Below, one piece after another: positions 23,501 through 34,222 of a stretch of 64,000 bases of DNA. Origin of the DNA: Phoronis australis (Eukaryota > Phoronida > Phoronidae); contig NMRA01000229.1 in the NCBI GenBank assembly GCA_002633005.1, positions 107,371 through 171,370 on the forward strand, given 5' to 3'. A program made the position numbers and the translations under genes. Each line of letters begins with the position of its first letter. Within the stretch, counting starts at the first letter, position 1. The notes beneath the pieces were generated by a model. It was not told where the DNA came from. It saw only the letters and a list, made by a program, of their open reading frames with translations, and searched no databases.

Positions 23501-26500
23501 CGAAGCTGAGACCATTAACGTGTCTACCGGTAATTTTCGTTAACAAGCCCACCAATACAGGCCTATGGGGCTGTATGTACTTTATGAACCACAAGTAAAA
23601 TTGCCCACGGTTTTCAGAGTTAAAAATTACGTGATGTCCTAAGATACTCACACGGACTTTCCTTCATTGTAGGCATATCTATGAGGTGTTTGCAAAAGAA
23701 AATCCCAGCAATTTCGCGTACTTGAGCTCCGCCTTACCACTCCATAACGACATGGTTTACGACGACCCGAATCCTGAGGTGAGAAACGAGGACGCATAAA
23801 CCACTTTTTGTTAGTAGATAACGGCTTCCATTCGCGAATAACCCGAAAGCAATTTCTTTTGATGTCCGATACTAAATGTTGTGACATGTTCGTTTAGCGA
23901 GTTCAGGATGGTCATGAATTCCGAGGACATTTGTACTTACGACGAAAAAAATCCCTTATGAAACAGAATCAACGAATTCAATCCCATAGGTCACGACTTG
24001 GTATCGCATAATCAGCCTCACCAAGCATTCATTTCCTTGCCCGCCATTTCATTAGGATAGATTGCTAGTAAGCTCTAAGTCACGAACTGCGAGGTCTTGA
24101 TTTTACCGCACAAAACTAGGCATGCGGAGTGTTTTCCAGGGTCCCGTTCCAAGAAAACTGACTTAGCTAAGACAGATCTTAACTTTCAGTCAATTTTAAT
24201 ATAAGACTTAAATCTGTCGCATGATCATTTCAAAAAAGGGATCTTATGTTCGACTTAAGGTTTTGACCTCACTTTTGTCTTAATTTTGATTATCTTATCA
24301 GATGTAGAAGTTTTAAAGTTCGGAATTTCAGACAAATCTTAGACTTAAGTAAAAAATGAACTTAAGTCAGTTTCTTGGAACGGGCCCCCGGTCTACTGCT
24401 AAAAAATTCTAAGCTAATTCTCGGTCCGTGAAAGGATGTGAGTATGTACATGTAAACAGAGTTTTGGACATTTCCTAAACTAAGGCATCCAAAACCTTTA
24501 TATTGATGGGGTATCTTTAAATTTATTGTTTCAGGTTCAAATATTTCACTACATTAAGCAGTGCCACGATGGGGGTTCAAACACTTTGAGCGATGGTTAC
24601 AAATCGGCAAGACAGTTGGAGGCGGAGAATCCCGAGGCTTACAGACTGCTGATTTCAAACCGCTTGGAATACTTTGATAGAGGAAATGACCCTTTTATCG
24701 GAGATTTCTTCTACTGCGCATCAAAACCACCTATCGAGTAAGTAGGTCTAGCTATTAAAAGTTCAAGTAGGTCCTGCAAATCGTTATATCAAAACCTATC
24801 CCCACGGTGCTTGCAAGATACATGTACGCTCGTTTGTAACGTTCCAAGCAGTAAAAAAAGGAAATCTGCCTCCTCTGTGTCTGTTGAGTGACGGATTTAC
24901 TGCCTTACTGATGATGGCTTCTATGACGCCTCTTTCGATACTTCAAATTTCAACACTGTCATTATCGAACTCGTCATCATTAGCATGATGGTGTCTATTC
25001 ACCGCCAACGGTTCGGAAGAGGTTTCAAGGAGTCAATCTTCGGGCATTGGGATCCGTTACTCAGTAGACGCAGAGGTGGCAGGTTTGCTCTATCTACATC
25101 GTCGACCGCTACTGTCGACCGTATCTCGCAATGGCACAGCGGGAAGCTCACCCTCTCACGCTATTCTAATCATTCCATCATTCCTCAAGATCGGCACTGA
25201 GCGCTACGCTCCGAAGGATTAACGATTTTTCGTTCCGTAGTTCGTTGTCCTGTTGAAAAGATTTAATTTTTCTTTGATTAGCTGGATAAAGATTTACATT
25301 TCAAAAATGTGGTCGTAGAGAATCAAACAGAATCGGAGGAAGTATCAGTGAGGAATTCTGGGAAATGGTAATGAGCTACCTGTAATATTGGGACGTGGTA
25401 TGGTTATCGGTCAGCAAACACCGAGATGTCGAAAGTGAATTAGTAAGACGGATTCATTGAAATTTTCAGCGGGTGTGTCCCGCAGCGCAACGATACGCGT
25501 GAGAGGCATTTGCGGTAATCTTTGTTCAGGGAACGGAAATGATTGACTTTCTACCAGAATGTATATGTAACGTTCTAACAGATCAACCTCTTCGTTGCGG
25601 CCATTTAAGAACCAATTTCTGACGGCACCTATACGGGTGGTTCTACATCGACCGTCACAGATTTTTCTGAAACTTTATGAGAGCTTGGTCTACACCTATA
25701 TATGCACTAATTCACCTTTGTTTTTTCTGAAACAAACATCGTTTTTATTCTGGTCTTGCAAAAATTGCTTTTCTCACTCTTATTTCAATAAAAAGCTGGC
25801 AACTTTGCAAGACTATTGACACATCTTAAAAGTATGGAATAACTATGATTTTTTCTGCGCATGCATCTGATCTTAAGATCCAGAAACACATTTGATACTT
25901 AAGATAGACATTTAGTATTTAAGTACTGGCTTTTCAAAAAATGAGAATTTATGTGAGTTTTCAACAAGCTGATTTTGGCTATTTTCAATGAGAAAGCGAG
26001 CAAACTAGGATATAGCACGTGTAAATGTGAAACCAGTGTGATTTGGTAGCATTGGTTAGTTTAGCGATGGAGCAGTAGCGCGAAGGATGTGGGATAAGAA
26101 TGGATGTGGTGATGATTGTGGAGCTTCCGGTGGGCGACTTTGGTCCCTCAACAAATTACAAAACGCGGTTATACCCATGCAACAACGTTTGCGTGAATAA
26201 CACATTGTTATTCAGGTCAACCCCTGAAATACACTATATTAGAGTGTAGCATTTAACTAGAAAACATACAGCTTTCACCTTTCAACAGGGTTGGGTATGT
26301 GTTATTTTTGAAGAGTTGTGTAGTTAACTCAGCGAAAATACGTTTTAGCCAGAAGAACCGTTGGCAATGTTTGCTTGAGCGACCGCGCGAAAACGATCTT
26401 GAGTGCATAAACCATTTTGCCACTTATATGATATGGATTTTCTGGATCAGTGTGCAACCAAAAAGCTGCCTTTGTTAGATAACTCTCATATGACTGGCGT

Positions 26501-29293
26501 GAAAATAAAAAAATGTCCCCTTGTATAAAACGTCCTACTTTCATTTATTTGAACACGGGCATCCAGGTAATGGCCATTAAAGCCTGCATTCAAACATTTA
26601 TAGGCGGGACTTTCTTTACAGAACAATAATCTTGTTACAGAGGTTGGTGATATAGTGAGGTGTTTTGGTGAGAGTTTGTAATATGTAAAAATGCAATAGT
26701 CGCGTACAACGTGCCACTTCCCGTATTTTGGGAACCAATTTGAGGCCCGTTATTCAGTGGAAAAAACTGGTTCTCAAAATTCGGGCACGTTATATCTGAC
26801 CGTTACCACAGAATTTACAAGCAAAATTAGAATTTTACATAATGGCAGCGTTAATTTGCATAACAATGCTCCTAGCTGTCACACTGGACACACGCTATGT
26901 CTCGTCTCCCGACGGTTGTCACTGCATGTGGTCTCGTCACCCGACGGTTGTCACTGAATGTAGTCTCGTCACCCGACGGTTGTCACTGAATGTAGTCTCG
27001 TCTCCCGACGGTTGTCACTGCATGTAGTGCAGGGCGGGTCCGTTCAAGACCATTTTTTGCACCAACATGGCCAAACAATAACTAGGAAATAAATAGTAGA
27101 CAATACCACCACTTGCTTATGTAGAAAATGACACATTTCGGTCAAAGATTTTGGAATCTCTATGGATCTGTCATGAAAAACCTGTGTTGAAGGAGCAGCT
27201 CACAGGTGCGCACCGCACGTTGGCCTTGTTCCGTTAGGCTTGTGGTCTCCATACCGTGTGATACATTCGCACTTCCTGCTTGCAGGCCCTTCTGCCTGCT
27301 GTCACCGTTTATTTCACTGTTTATTTCGCTGTTTATTTCGCTTCGACGTTCATTTCATCTATTGCCTGATGATGAGACATGTGGTCTCGAAATAGTGCAA
27401 CTATTTCATGCGCGAACCCAGGGGGCTCGGGGGGCTCGAACGAGCCCCCCCCCCATTTAGCGCAGTGGGCAAAAAGCTCCGCCTCTAAGAGTCAAAAAGT
27501 CCGAGAAAATGGAACGAAAGCCCACTGAAGAAGCCCAAACGAGCAATGGTGCTCCTGTTTTTTTAGTCCACCCGCTCTTTTAGCAAAAGGTTCGCAACAT
27601 GAGGAATTCGAATCACCCATATTGAAGGCTGGGTGCGCGCATGTAATTTAACTAACTTGTTTGTCCGTTATGTCTCTTGTTGTTTTGCTTTATAACTGCA
27701 CGCCTGATGATAGGAAATTGTATAGAGGCCATGAGCGAGTACATTAAGATGTCTAACAAAAAGTCCAGTCGTGCCCTCAACCAAGTTTGTGTCAATGAAG
27801 GGCTGCTACCGCACTATTCTGATTTCAAACTTTGACTTTGTCTAGGTTATGCCCCTTCACGGGATCTTTGAAGTCCATCCAGATGAACTTTGGTAGCCGA
27901 AACTTCCGTTTCGTAGAGAAACAGAAGCTGAAAGCTATGTACGGTGCAATAGGAGCTTTTGAAAAATTACTTTCGGATAACCAGATTACCGTGAAATTTT
28001 CTGAAGGTGAGTAGTGGTAACATGACTACAGAGGTACCGGTATTTCCGCTTTGATAGCTTACTAAAACTGCGTTTAAGTTGTTAATCAGATCCACCAAGC
28101 CTGTAGCTGGTCGGTTACTAATTGCATTTGCTGCTTGGAAGTACGTCGGGAACCAGCCTGATATGCCGCGGATTTCATTTTAGGTCCCGAGCTCGACCAT
28201 CAGGGACGAAGATTTCTAAATATGTTCACCATTGGCAGAGTCTAGGACGCCGCGAGGACGTCGAACACAATTAACAAACGAAAACGGTGTTAAGATAACC
28301 CTAAACATGATATGTGGCCGGGTTTTTTCATGTCCAAGCTGCGTCGATTGGTTTGAGTAAGATTTCTGAATGTAAAATTCTGCCAAGAAGTTACTTACAT
28401 GTATATGTGTGTGTGCGTCCCCAGCGTATAAGTACACACCGTTTTGGATACTCGGGACGCAGAAACCGTCATGAGTTTCGTGCGAAAGATTTGACTGGAC
28501 TTCCTGGGCACAAGGTTGAATGGACATTATCAGTTCCTAAATATTCCACATTTCTTTGTCCATGGATTCCAAAATGTGTGATCTCTTGGGCTCATAATTA
28601 CGTAGACCGTACGAATAACCATGACAGGCCTGTCACACGATCGGTGTCGATAGTGAGGCGATAACGGCCGGGGGGTATGCAGGAATGTGGGTGTGTGACT
28701 TTCAAGTACAATCCGGGAAAAACGCGCCATCTCCAGCAAACGTTGATAAGATATCTATCCTACATACGAGCGTTGTCGGTAAACAACGCAACAGCCATTT
28801 AGCGAGTTTCAAGATTTCGCCAGATTCGTTATAAGTATAAAAACACAGAAGAACGGTCTAAACGAAATTTGTTCAGCCCACTTTTCAAATTTCGCTCCCA
28901 TAAGCAGAAATGGTTGTGAGTTGTTAAAAGATGTTCTTTGGCAACAAAACTGATTTACTTCTTTCGAACTGCAATTTGCCTGGTATGGGCTCAGAGAGAG
29001 GTTTTTTGATGTACATGCTATAAGTGAAAATTAACAACCTGTCTACAGTCACAGAGCTTAAGCAGGGCTCGCGTTCATTGGTTAATTTCATTGCAGGTGA
29101 AATGGTGGTTTTTGACAACCAGCGCGTTCTCCACGGCAGAAACTCGTTCACAGCTACAAATCTGGAGAAAGAGGAAGGCACCACCTATCGCTACCTTGCC
29201 GGCGGTTTCATTGGGTGGAAAGACACTTTGTCTCGACTCCGTGTGTTACGTCACAAAGCGGGAAAACTCCGTTCACCATTTCTTCATATTTGA
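19294..29293 (+). CDS. gamma-butyrobetaine dioxygenase-like, Fe(II)/2-oxoglutarate enzyme
   Basis: Eight coding exons join in frame: 19294-19376, 21634-21889, 22265-22465, 23094-23239, 23673-23778, 24535-24737, 27846-28006 and 29097-29293; together they give about 450 residues (human BBOX1 has 387). Family members hydroxylate gamma-butyrobetaine (BBOX1, cytosolic) or trimethyllysine (TMLHE, mitochondrial) in carnitine synthesis. Visible are a basic presequence (1-27), a zinc site (Cys85, Cys87, Cys90, His129), the iron triad (His253, Asp255, His398) and Arg417, matching the 2-oxoglutarate-binding Arg360 of human BBOX1. The region from human position 177 to 204 aligns without gaps. The SRLRVLR C-terminus favours BBOX over TMLHE. 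Of the four aromatic residues that hold the trimethylammonium group in human BBOX1, Trp181 is Tyr and Tyr366 is Phe, so the substrate may differ. Gene symbol left blank because the precise orthology is unsettled. Confidence 0.88.
20545..20661. repeat. (CA)n microsatellite running into a 79-N gap
   Basis: A pure CA run ends at 20582 and Ns fill 20583-20661. The true repeat length is unknown. It lies in the intron between exons 1 and 2. Confidence 0.9.
21634..21889 (+). CDS. dioxygenase exon 2, zinc-binding N-terminal domain
   Basis: Acceptor AATTTAG|C, donor GTACAA|GTAATT, 256 nt. It encodes the small beta domain typical of this family, with the motif LRDNCSCDSC. Cys85, Cys87 and Cys90 correspond to zinc ligands Cys38, Cys40 and Cys43 of human BBOX1. 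Confidence 0.87.
22265..22465 (+). CDS. dioxygenase exon 3
   Basis: Acceptor TTACAG, donor AACCAA|GTAATA, exactly 67 codons. WPDGH supplies the fourth zinc ligand (His129, human His82). The DWLKSNSF segment matches the family's DWLK block. Confidence 0.87.
22602..23006. mobile_element. foldback element, family D, in an intron
   Basis: The left end CTTTAAAGGGGCATGGAATG is inverted, imperfectly, in the right end CTTTCTATGCCATTTTAAG. There is no coding content. A partial relative lies at 13661-13880. Confidence 0.55.
23094..23239 (+). CDS. dioxygenase exon 4
   Basis: Acceptor TTTCAG, donor TACGG|GTAACT, 146 nt. It encodes VITNDGSLEAFLSELVTTGI, then a VVLTDTPP block, and ends THYG. The Tyr of THYG aligns with Tyr177 of the human substrate cage. 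Confidence 0.87.
23673..23778 (+). CDS. dioxygenase exon 5, iron-binding HxD
   Basis: Acceptor TTGTAG, donor CCTGAG|GTGAGA, 106 nt. LPLHNDMVYDD carries the HxD iron motif (His253, Asp255). HIYEV has Tyr where human BBOX1 has Trp181; NFAY keeps the Tyr194 equivalent. Confidence 0.88.
24139..24389. mobile_element. foldback element, family C, in an intron
   Basis: The left end GGGTCCCGTTCCAAGAAAAC is inverted at the right end as GTTTCTTGGAACGGGCCCCC, and the ACTGACTTA / TAAGTCAGT extension matches too. About 250 bp with no ORF. No clear target-site duplication could be assigned. Confidence 0.7.
24535..24737 (+). CDS. dioxygenase exon 6
   Basis: Acceptor TTTCAG, donor ATCGA|GTAAGT, 203 nt. It encodes VQIFHYIKQCHDGGSNTLSD followed by GY, the double-stranded beta-helix core that follows the HxD motif throughout this family. 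Confidence 0.87.
26900..27027 (+). repeat. 32-bp tandem repeat, four units
   Basis: The unit is close to TCTCGTCACCCGACGGTTGT plus 12 more bases, repeated four times over exactly 128 bp with few substitutions. ORFs through it are repetitive and not genes. Confidence 0.85.
27408..27642 (-). mobile_element. foldback element, family A, minus orientation
   Basis: The left end ATGCGCGAACCCAG and the right end CTGGGTGCGCGCAT are inverted repeats. The interior, read minus, shares TTTTTGCCCACTGCGCTAAA and GCTCGTTCGAGC with the other copies. About 235 bp with no transposase. Confidence 0.7.
27846..28006 (+). CDS. dioxygenase exon 7
   Basis: Acceptor TTGTCTAG, donor CTGAAG|GTGAGT, 161 nt. SIQMNFGSRN aligns with the human block around VVRINFNNATRD. 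The start completes the Glu codon split in exon 6. Confidence 0.85.
29097..29293 (+). CDS. dioxygenase exon 8, distal His and C-terminus
   Basis: Acceptor ATTGCAG; stop TGA at 29291-29293. VFDNQRVLHGRNSF holds the distal iron His398. YRYLAGGFIGW carries Arg417 and has Phe at the position of human Tyr366. It ends SRLRVLRHKAG plus a short tail. Confidence 0.88.
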
Positions 29294-29324
29294 CTACATG
29301 CACGAAAAGTGTTAAAATACCTAT

Positions 29325-29335
29325 GAAGTATAAAT
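29325..29335 (+). terminator. possible poly(A) signal, dioxygenase gene
   Basis: The non-canonical signal TATAAA occurs about 35 bases after the stop. No canonical AATAAA is seen within several hundred bases, so this is a weak candidate. Confidence 0.25.
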
Positions 29336-29447
29336 AAGTATGCAAAGTAACTGACAGGTGGGCGTGGTGTTCGCAGACACGCCTAATTGATCCCGAGCGT
29401 TGTCGACCTACATCTGATACTTAATTGATGTGCAGTTTCGGTGAATT

Positions 29448-29640
29448 GTGGCGTCATATAATGGTCTTATCTTGCCTCGTCTTGATTATAGCATTCTTAT
29501 CTTGCCTCGTTTTGATTATAGCAGAATATTTAATTTGCAGAAAAATGTTGTCATCACGTCTACTTATTTTTCTAACACGGATTCTTTATTTAGTCTACAA
29601 AGATCAAAACAAAGGACGTGTGTGTTACTGCATTTAGCAT
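29448..29640 (+). pseudogene. degraded non-LTR retrotransposon fragment (end of reverse transcriptase)
   Basis: The frame reads LILPRLDYS, LPRFDYS, FNLQKNVV and FSNTDSLFSL. This resembles the end of LINE reverse transcriptases, where LPH.DYC, LQK..VR.I and NTDPLF blocks follow each other. The LPRLDYS block is tandemly duplicated by about 29 bp and key residues are lost. No upstream catalytic domain was found. Recognition is from memory. Confidence 0.4.
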
Positions 29641-30577
29641 TTTTTTTATTTATCTGTGCACAATTCTCAGTACCTTCAATTTTTTTAATGCATTTATTTT
29701 ATTTACCCACAGGCCAGCTCATCAACACTATACTACTGAGACAACGTCATCCTTCACACACAGCAGTTAGTCTCAAGCCATTTGGTAGATTTACGTGTAC
29801 TAAGCAATGCCAAACATTGTTAACACTGTATTGGCATTAATGTTTCATAATTTTTATTGTTTCGTTAATTTCTGTTATTGATCATTGAAAATGAAAGTTA
29901 TGACCATGAGTGTATCATTTCCAACTGCAATGCAGAGAACTATTTTCGTTATCCACTACGCCAAATAAGCTACACGTACTAACTAGGACCAGGGTTTTGC
30001 GGTCTCAGAACGGGGAATGGGGGTGAAACCTCGAAAATTTTGGCACCCGGTAAGTCTAGGGGGAGTTGGAGAATTTGCCGGGAGCAATTGCAGGCGTGAA
30101 GCCAATTGTGGCGGCCGCGGGGAGCTTAACTCAAAAACTCGGGGCATTCAAGTGATGTGGCTGAGATTTTTCATCTTAGTTGGGTAGACGCCTTCCTGCT
30201 ACCATCTTCAGCGGGACGCAACCATCACTGTGAATGCCCATACTTGTCACGAGCCCTCTCCAGTGGTAGATTGACACCGTTGATCATCGACTCTGGCTGG
30301 CAGTAGATGATGCTGTTGATATTTCGTCCGGACCCCATTCGACGTCGGTACGGTACATGTAAGTTACCGACTCGGCTGCTCCAGCTGTCTCTAGTAGTCT
30401 CTTGGTCGTTGTTGAAAAACCAGAGGCTTTTTAGAAAGCTGGGTAATGTAGCACTGACAAAAGTGATCAGCGCAGAATTGGGTGCACTCGATTGATTTCG
30501 CCGGTTTCTGGCGACAGAACGGGCCGGCATGGCACATTGGCTCTCGATGACGACTTCCGGATTACAAATCAATTAGG

Positions 30578-30696
30578 GTAGAGTTCAGTAACGCTAAGAC
30601 CTCGCTAAAATCTAGTCACAATCACGTGTTCTCATTTAAAATGCATGGCAGTATCTCGAAAAATCTTGAGCCGGGTCCTAGCGTTACTGAACTATC
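30578..30696. mobile_element. hairpin element, about 119 bp
   Basis: TAGAGTTCAGTAACGCTAAG at the left is inverted at the right as CTAGCGTTACTGAACTATC. Too short to code; a miniature inverted-repeat element is the likely class. Confidence 0.6.
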
Positions 30697-31417
30697 TCAT
30701 CCGGCGGAAAGTGTTTAGTCAATCAAGTGCAGTCAATATCACAGTTGTTTTCGGTAAAAACATGAGCACGAACTTTAAAATTAGCGCGTAAGTAAATAAA
30801 GACATATTGATGTGAAAGGATCCAACAGGATTCTTAGCATCGGAGTCAAAGAACACTGTTTACAGACACACAGTGCTGTACTCAACCATGCACTCATTGA
30901 CAACTGGTAACACTTTAGATTACCCGGTACTCTAGTGTTCAGATCTTAAGTCAGGGATAATTCTCATAAAGAAGGCTATGCATATCGATATTGATATAGC
31001 TGAACCATGCTGTGCGCTATCTCAGTACTAGCTCAATAAAAAACATTGGTTCATTTGAGCTCCAACTGTTTCGATTTCTGGTCTCGCCCTTCACAATGCA
31101 TTTTGATGCGTAGCCTACCCAATGTACAGTCTGTTCTCCACCTGTGTCGCCTGATTGAATAATGCGAACTTTTGCATTGAGAATGGTTTATAGTGAATAA
31201 ACCGAAACGTCGGATCAATATGTCTCTATTGACGTACGCGCTAATATAAGTTCGTGCAGTGCAGCATCACAACAGCATTGCGAACACCCCTTTCTGACCG
31301 AAGCAACTCAGTCTAAATCTGATGCAGCATGCTTGCGTGTAACAACGTGTGAACTACAAGGCAGAAGCCTACGGTGTGAAGCCAGCTCTTCCAGTGGTGA
31401 AAACAACCGTATCCCAG

Positions 31418-32615
31418 GTAGAAGGCCAGACAAAAGGCTGGAGACTTTTTGGTTTCTCTTGATAAAAGCAAGATCTCGCAAAACTCTCCAAAATCACGCG
31501 AATGTAAGCCGAACGTTTTGCGAGCCTGTTTCGTATCCCGGTTGTATTAGCAATCTGTAGAAGATAAGTGAATACTTTTCGTCCCGCGTGCACACAGTCC
31601 TCCGGTCTACGCACTTGAACCCTGGGCACACGTCAGCAAAACGCAATATTCGTCCAGGTTAAGACTCGGACGTTTCGATTGAGCTGCGGGGTGCTCAACG
31701 GTAGGCGTATGCTCACTCTCCACAATGCACTGGACTGGTGTTTGTAAATGCTTGGTACTGACACAAACCTTAACATAGACGGTAGACTTGTCTTCGTATT
31801 ATATTGTTTATAGCCGGGATACTTAGAACAANGATCTGTGACATGTATTGAATCATATGGAATTGGTTTTGTATGGTACCTCGAATGTATGTGCTAGCTC
31901 ATTTTTGGGGGGTCCTTTTTGGTTTCTGCCGGACCCATTCCAGAGTGCAATTTGTCTGTCATGGGTCATTCGTTGTTCAGTGCGGTACTATTATTCGTTT
32001 AAAATCAGTTTTAGTTGGTACCTCGAATATCTAGTCTAGCTCATTTTTTGGGCTGTTTGTAAGGCCCCCAGGGGTCACACCCAGAGTGCAGACAACGGCA
32101 GACGTCCATTTCTGTACATACTGAGGTGGACTTTAAATGCTCCCGTGGTCAGATGTTGGTACCTCGTTCATCTATGCTAAGTGCTCTGGGCTTCCGGTCT
32201 AGTAGAAGGCCAGACAAAAGGCTGGAGACTTTTTGGTTTCTCTTGATAAAAGCAAGATCTCGCAAAACTCTCCAAAATCACGCGAATGTAAGCCGAACGT
32301 TTTGCGAGCCTGTTTCGTATCCCGGTTGTATTAGCAATCTGTAGAAGATAAGTGAATACTTTTCGTCCCGCGTGCACACAGTCCTCCGGTCTACGCACTT
32401 GAACCCTGGGCACACGTCAGCAAAACGCAATATTCGTCCAGGTTAAGACTCGGACGTTTCGATTGAGCTGCGGGGTGCTCAACGGTAGGCGTATGCTCAC
32501 TCTCCACAATGCACTGGACTGGTGTTTGTAAATGCTTGGTACTGACACAAACCTTAACATAGACGGTAGACTTGTCTTCGTATTATATTGTTTATAGCCG
32601 GGATACTTAGAACAA
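31418..32615. repeat. 414-bp allelic duplication around the N at 31832
   Basis: The 414 bases at 31418-31831 and 32202-32615 appear identical. Between them are the single N and a copy of the 305-bp repeat family (31833-32201). The reading I favour is two alleles in series, the second carrying the repeat element immediately left of the shared block. Confidence 0.8.
31833..32201 (+). repeat. single copy of the 305-bp repeat element with its right end
   Basis: From TGACATGTATTGAATCATAT through GTCTGTCATGGGTCATT to CTCTGGGCTTCCGGTCTA it matches the array at 4250-5516, including the same right-hand end. The left end is cut by the N. The sequence beyond GGTCTA differs between the two copies, marking the element boundary. 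Confidence 0.75.
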
Positions 32616-32946
32616 TTCATTATGCATACTGTGTCCAGATCGAATAATGACAAATATCAGCCATGGCGTTTTATGTATTCCTTACAGCCTTTTTAAAATT
32701 ATAAAGTGAAGCCCCCTATCCGGACTGTCGAGTGCTTTTCCATATTAGAAACGCGGCCCATAGTGGGGGCGTGTGTACTTCCATCAATATATTTATGCAC
32801 ATGTTCCGGTAGACAGAATCCTTAAAAAAGAACAAATTTGTGAGGAGCTGGGCAATTACCGCGTTTGCGAGGATATCAGGGCAATAAAACACTGGCTGAT
32901 AGAAACTAAAACGTCTTCAGACGAATGGAGTCTTTGACCTTTTATG

Positions 32947-33069
32947 CATGGGCGGCGCACCACTTTTTTGTGTGCTACGCCGCACATGGTCTATAGGCGG
33001 TGAACCAAGGGGGGGGAGGGGGCTGAGGAGGCTTTAGCCCCCACTTTTTTCAGTTCTGCGCCGCCCATG
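32947..33069. mobile_element. miniature inverted-repeat element with 5-bp target duplication
   Basis: CATGGGCGGCGCA at the left and TGCGCCGCCCATG at the right are perfect 13-bp inverted ends. TTATG flanks both sides (32942-32946 and 33070-33074), as expected of a target-site duplication. The interior has no ORF. Confidence 0.75.
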
Positions 33070-33421
33070 TTATGTTATCCGAGTCTTGCGTTTTTATTTT
33101 TTTGTTTTTTCTGCAATTATGCGATTCTAATAAATCATTATGTGTAGACTAAAACGATCTTTCGATCCGTTTGACTTCTGAATTCTATGTTGGAATCGCT
33201 TTTTCTGAAGAAACACATACTTATAAGCCAAAAAACGATGTCAGCCATTCTGTTTTCTTGATCAAGGGGGGTAACTCTTGAGCTCTAACAAAAGGTCACG
33301 AGAAAGAGCTTGGAAACCCCTTCCGTCGGGAGTTGAAAATGTAGGGGGGTGTTTGTAACGGATTAAGGAAGTCAGTACACTAGTCTTTAACTCGACAGTA
33401 TTTCTGCAGTGCTATAGTGTG

Positions 33422-33542
33422 ATGTAGGCGCACGTAGGCGCAGCCAACCACCTTTTTGGATTTGAACGTAGCACCTACGCACCGTAAGTTACGTTGTGCT
33501 CAAGGTTATACGGTGGGCTTGGGCGCCTACATGTACTTACCT
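33422..33542. mobile_element. short inverted-repeat element, about 120 bp
   Basis: ATGTAGGCGC at the left and GCGCCTACAT at the right are perfect 10-bp inverted ends; ACGTAGGCGC and CACCTACGCACC inside echo them. No coding content. Confidence 0.5.
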
Positions 33543-34216
33543 CTTCGCCCTGGAGGCCGGACCTAGGCTAGTTCCTTCTGAGAGTGTAAGCATTGTTCCA
33601 ACAAGGGAAATTGATAAGACACCATAAGAGTATCAACACATGAAAGCAAAAGTCAAGTCTATAAAAGTATATTGAGAAATTTGCGAGATAATTCCACAGT
33701 AGGGGAAACCATACCTTTCATCAATATGAAGACTTTCATTTAATAAATAAAGAATTTGGATTCAGTCAACACATAATTTGACATTGTTTCTTTTTCCAAA
33801 AACAGCAGTAACTCACTCTCTTTTAAAATCTTTGATTTTAAAAATCTCCAAAAATAGCAGACACTGCTTTGGCACATGCGCCTCACAGAACATGTACAAG
33901 TGTTGTATTTCTTTGTATCTGTATTGATTAGCTACACCAACAAGCCAAGATAACCTAATGTCATGTCTCGCAAGTTCAGCGCTTTCACGTAAAATCAAAT
34001 TATTGCAAAGCAAGACCTCACAATGTCACTTTCAGTGAAGCAAGATGTCCAGCACTTCAAACTGATTAGATAGTTAAGTGCTCCACAAGCACAATGCAGA
34101 ATTTCACACCACAAGAATATCACCTACATTGTAGTGACTGGGGTTACTGAACGCCACCCAGGATTACGCAAATAAGAGGTTGTTAATTGGAGGAGATCAT
34201 CAGTCACAAAGCTTTC

Positions 34217-34222
34217 TTTATT
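34217..34222 (-). terminator. candidate poly(A) signal of PDIA5
   Basis: Minus-strand AATAAA lies about 600 bases beyond the stop at 34827. It is a canonical hexamer at a plausible distance; no transcript evidence is available. Confidence 0.4.

Larger units (their letters stand above)
24738..27845. other. large intron of the dioxygenase gene
   Basis: No ORF with recognisable homology. It contains a four-copy 32-bp tandem repeat (26900-27027), a palindromic GGTTCTCAAAAT unit at about 26730-26795 and a family A foldback element (27408-27642). Confidence 0.55.

Noticed and set aside
26757-27027. Two plus ORFs rich in SPDGCH repeats
   Set aside because: Direct translation of the 32-bp tandem repeat.
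31369-32413. Paired 86- and 78-residue ORFs on both strands
   Set aside because: They duplicate with the 414-bp allelic block and show no family resemblance.
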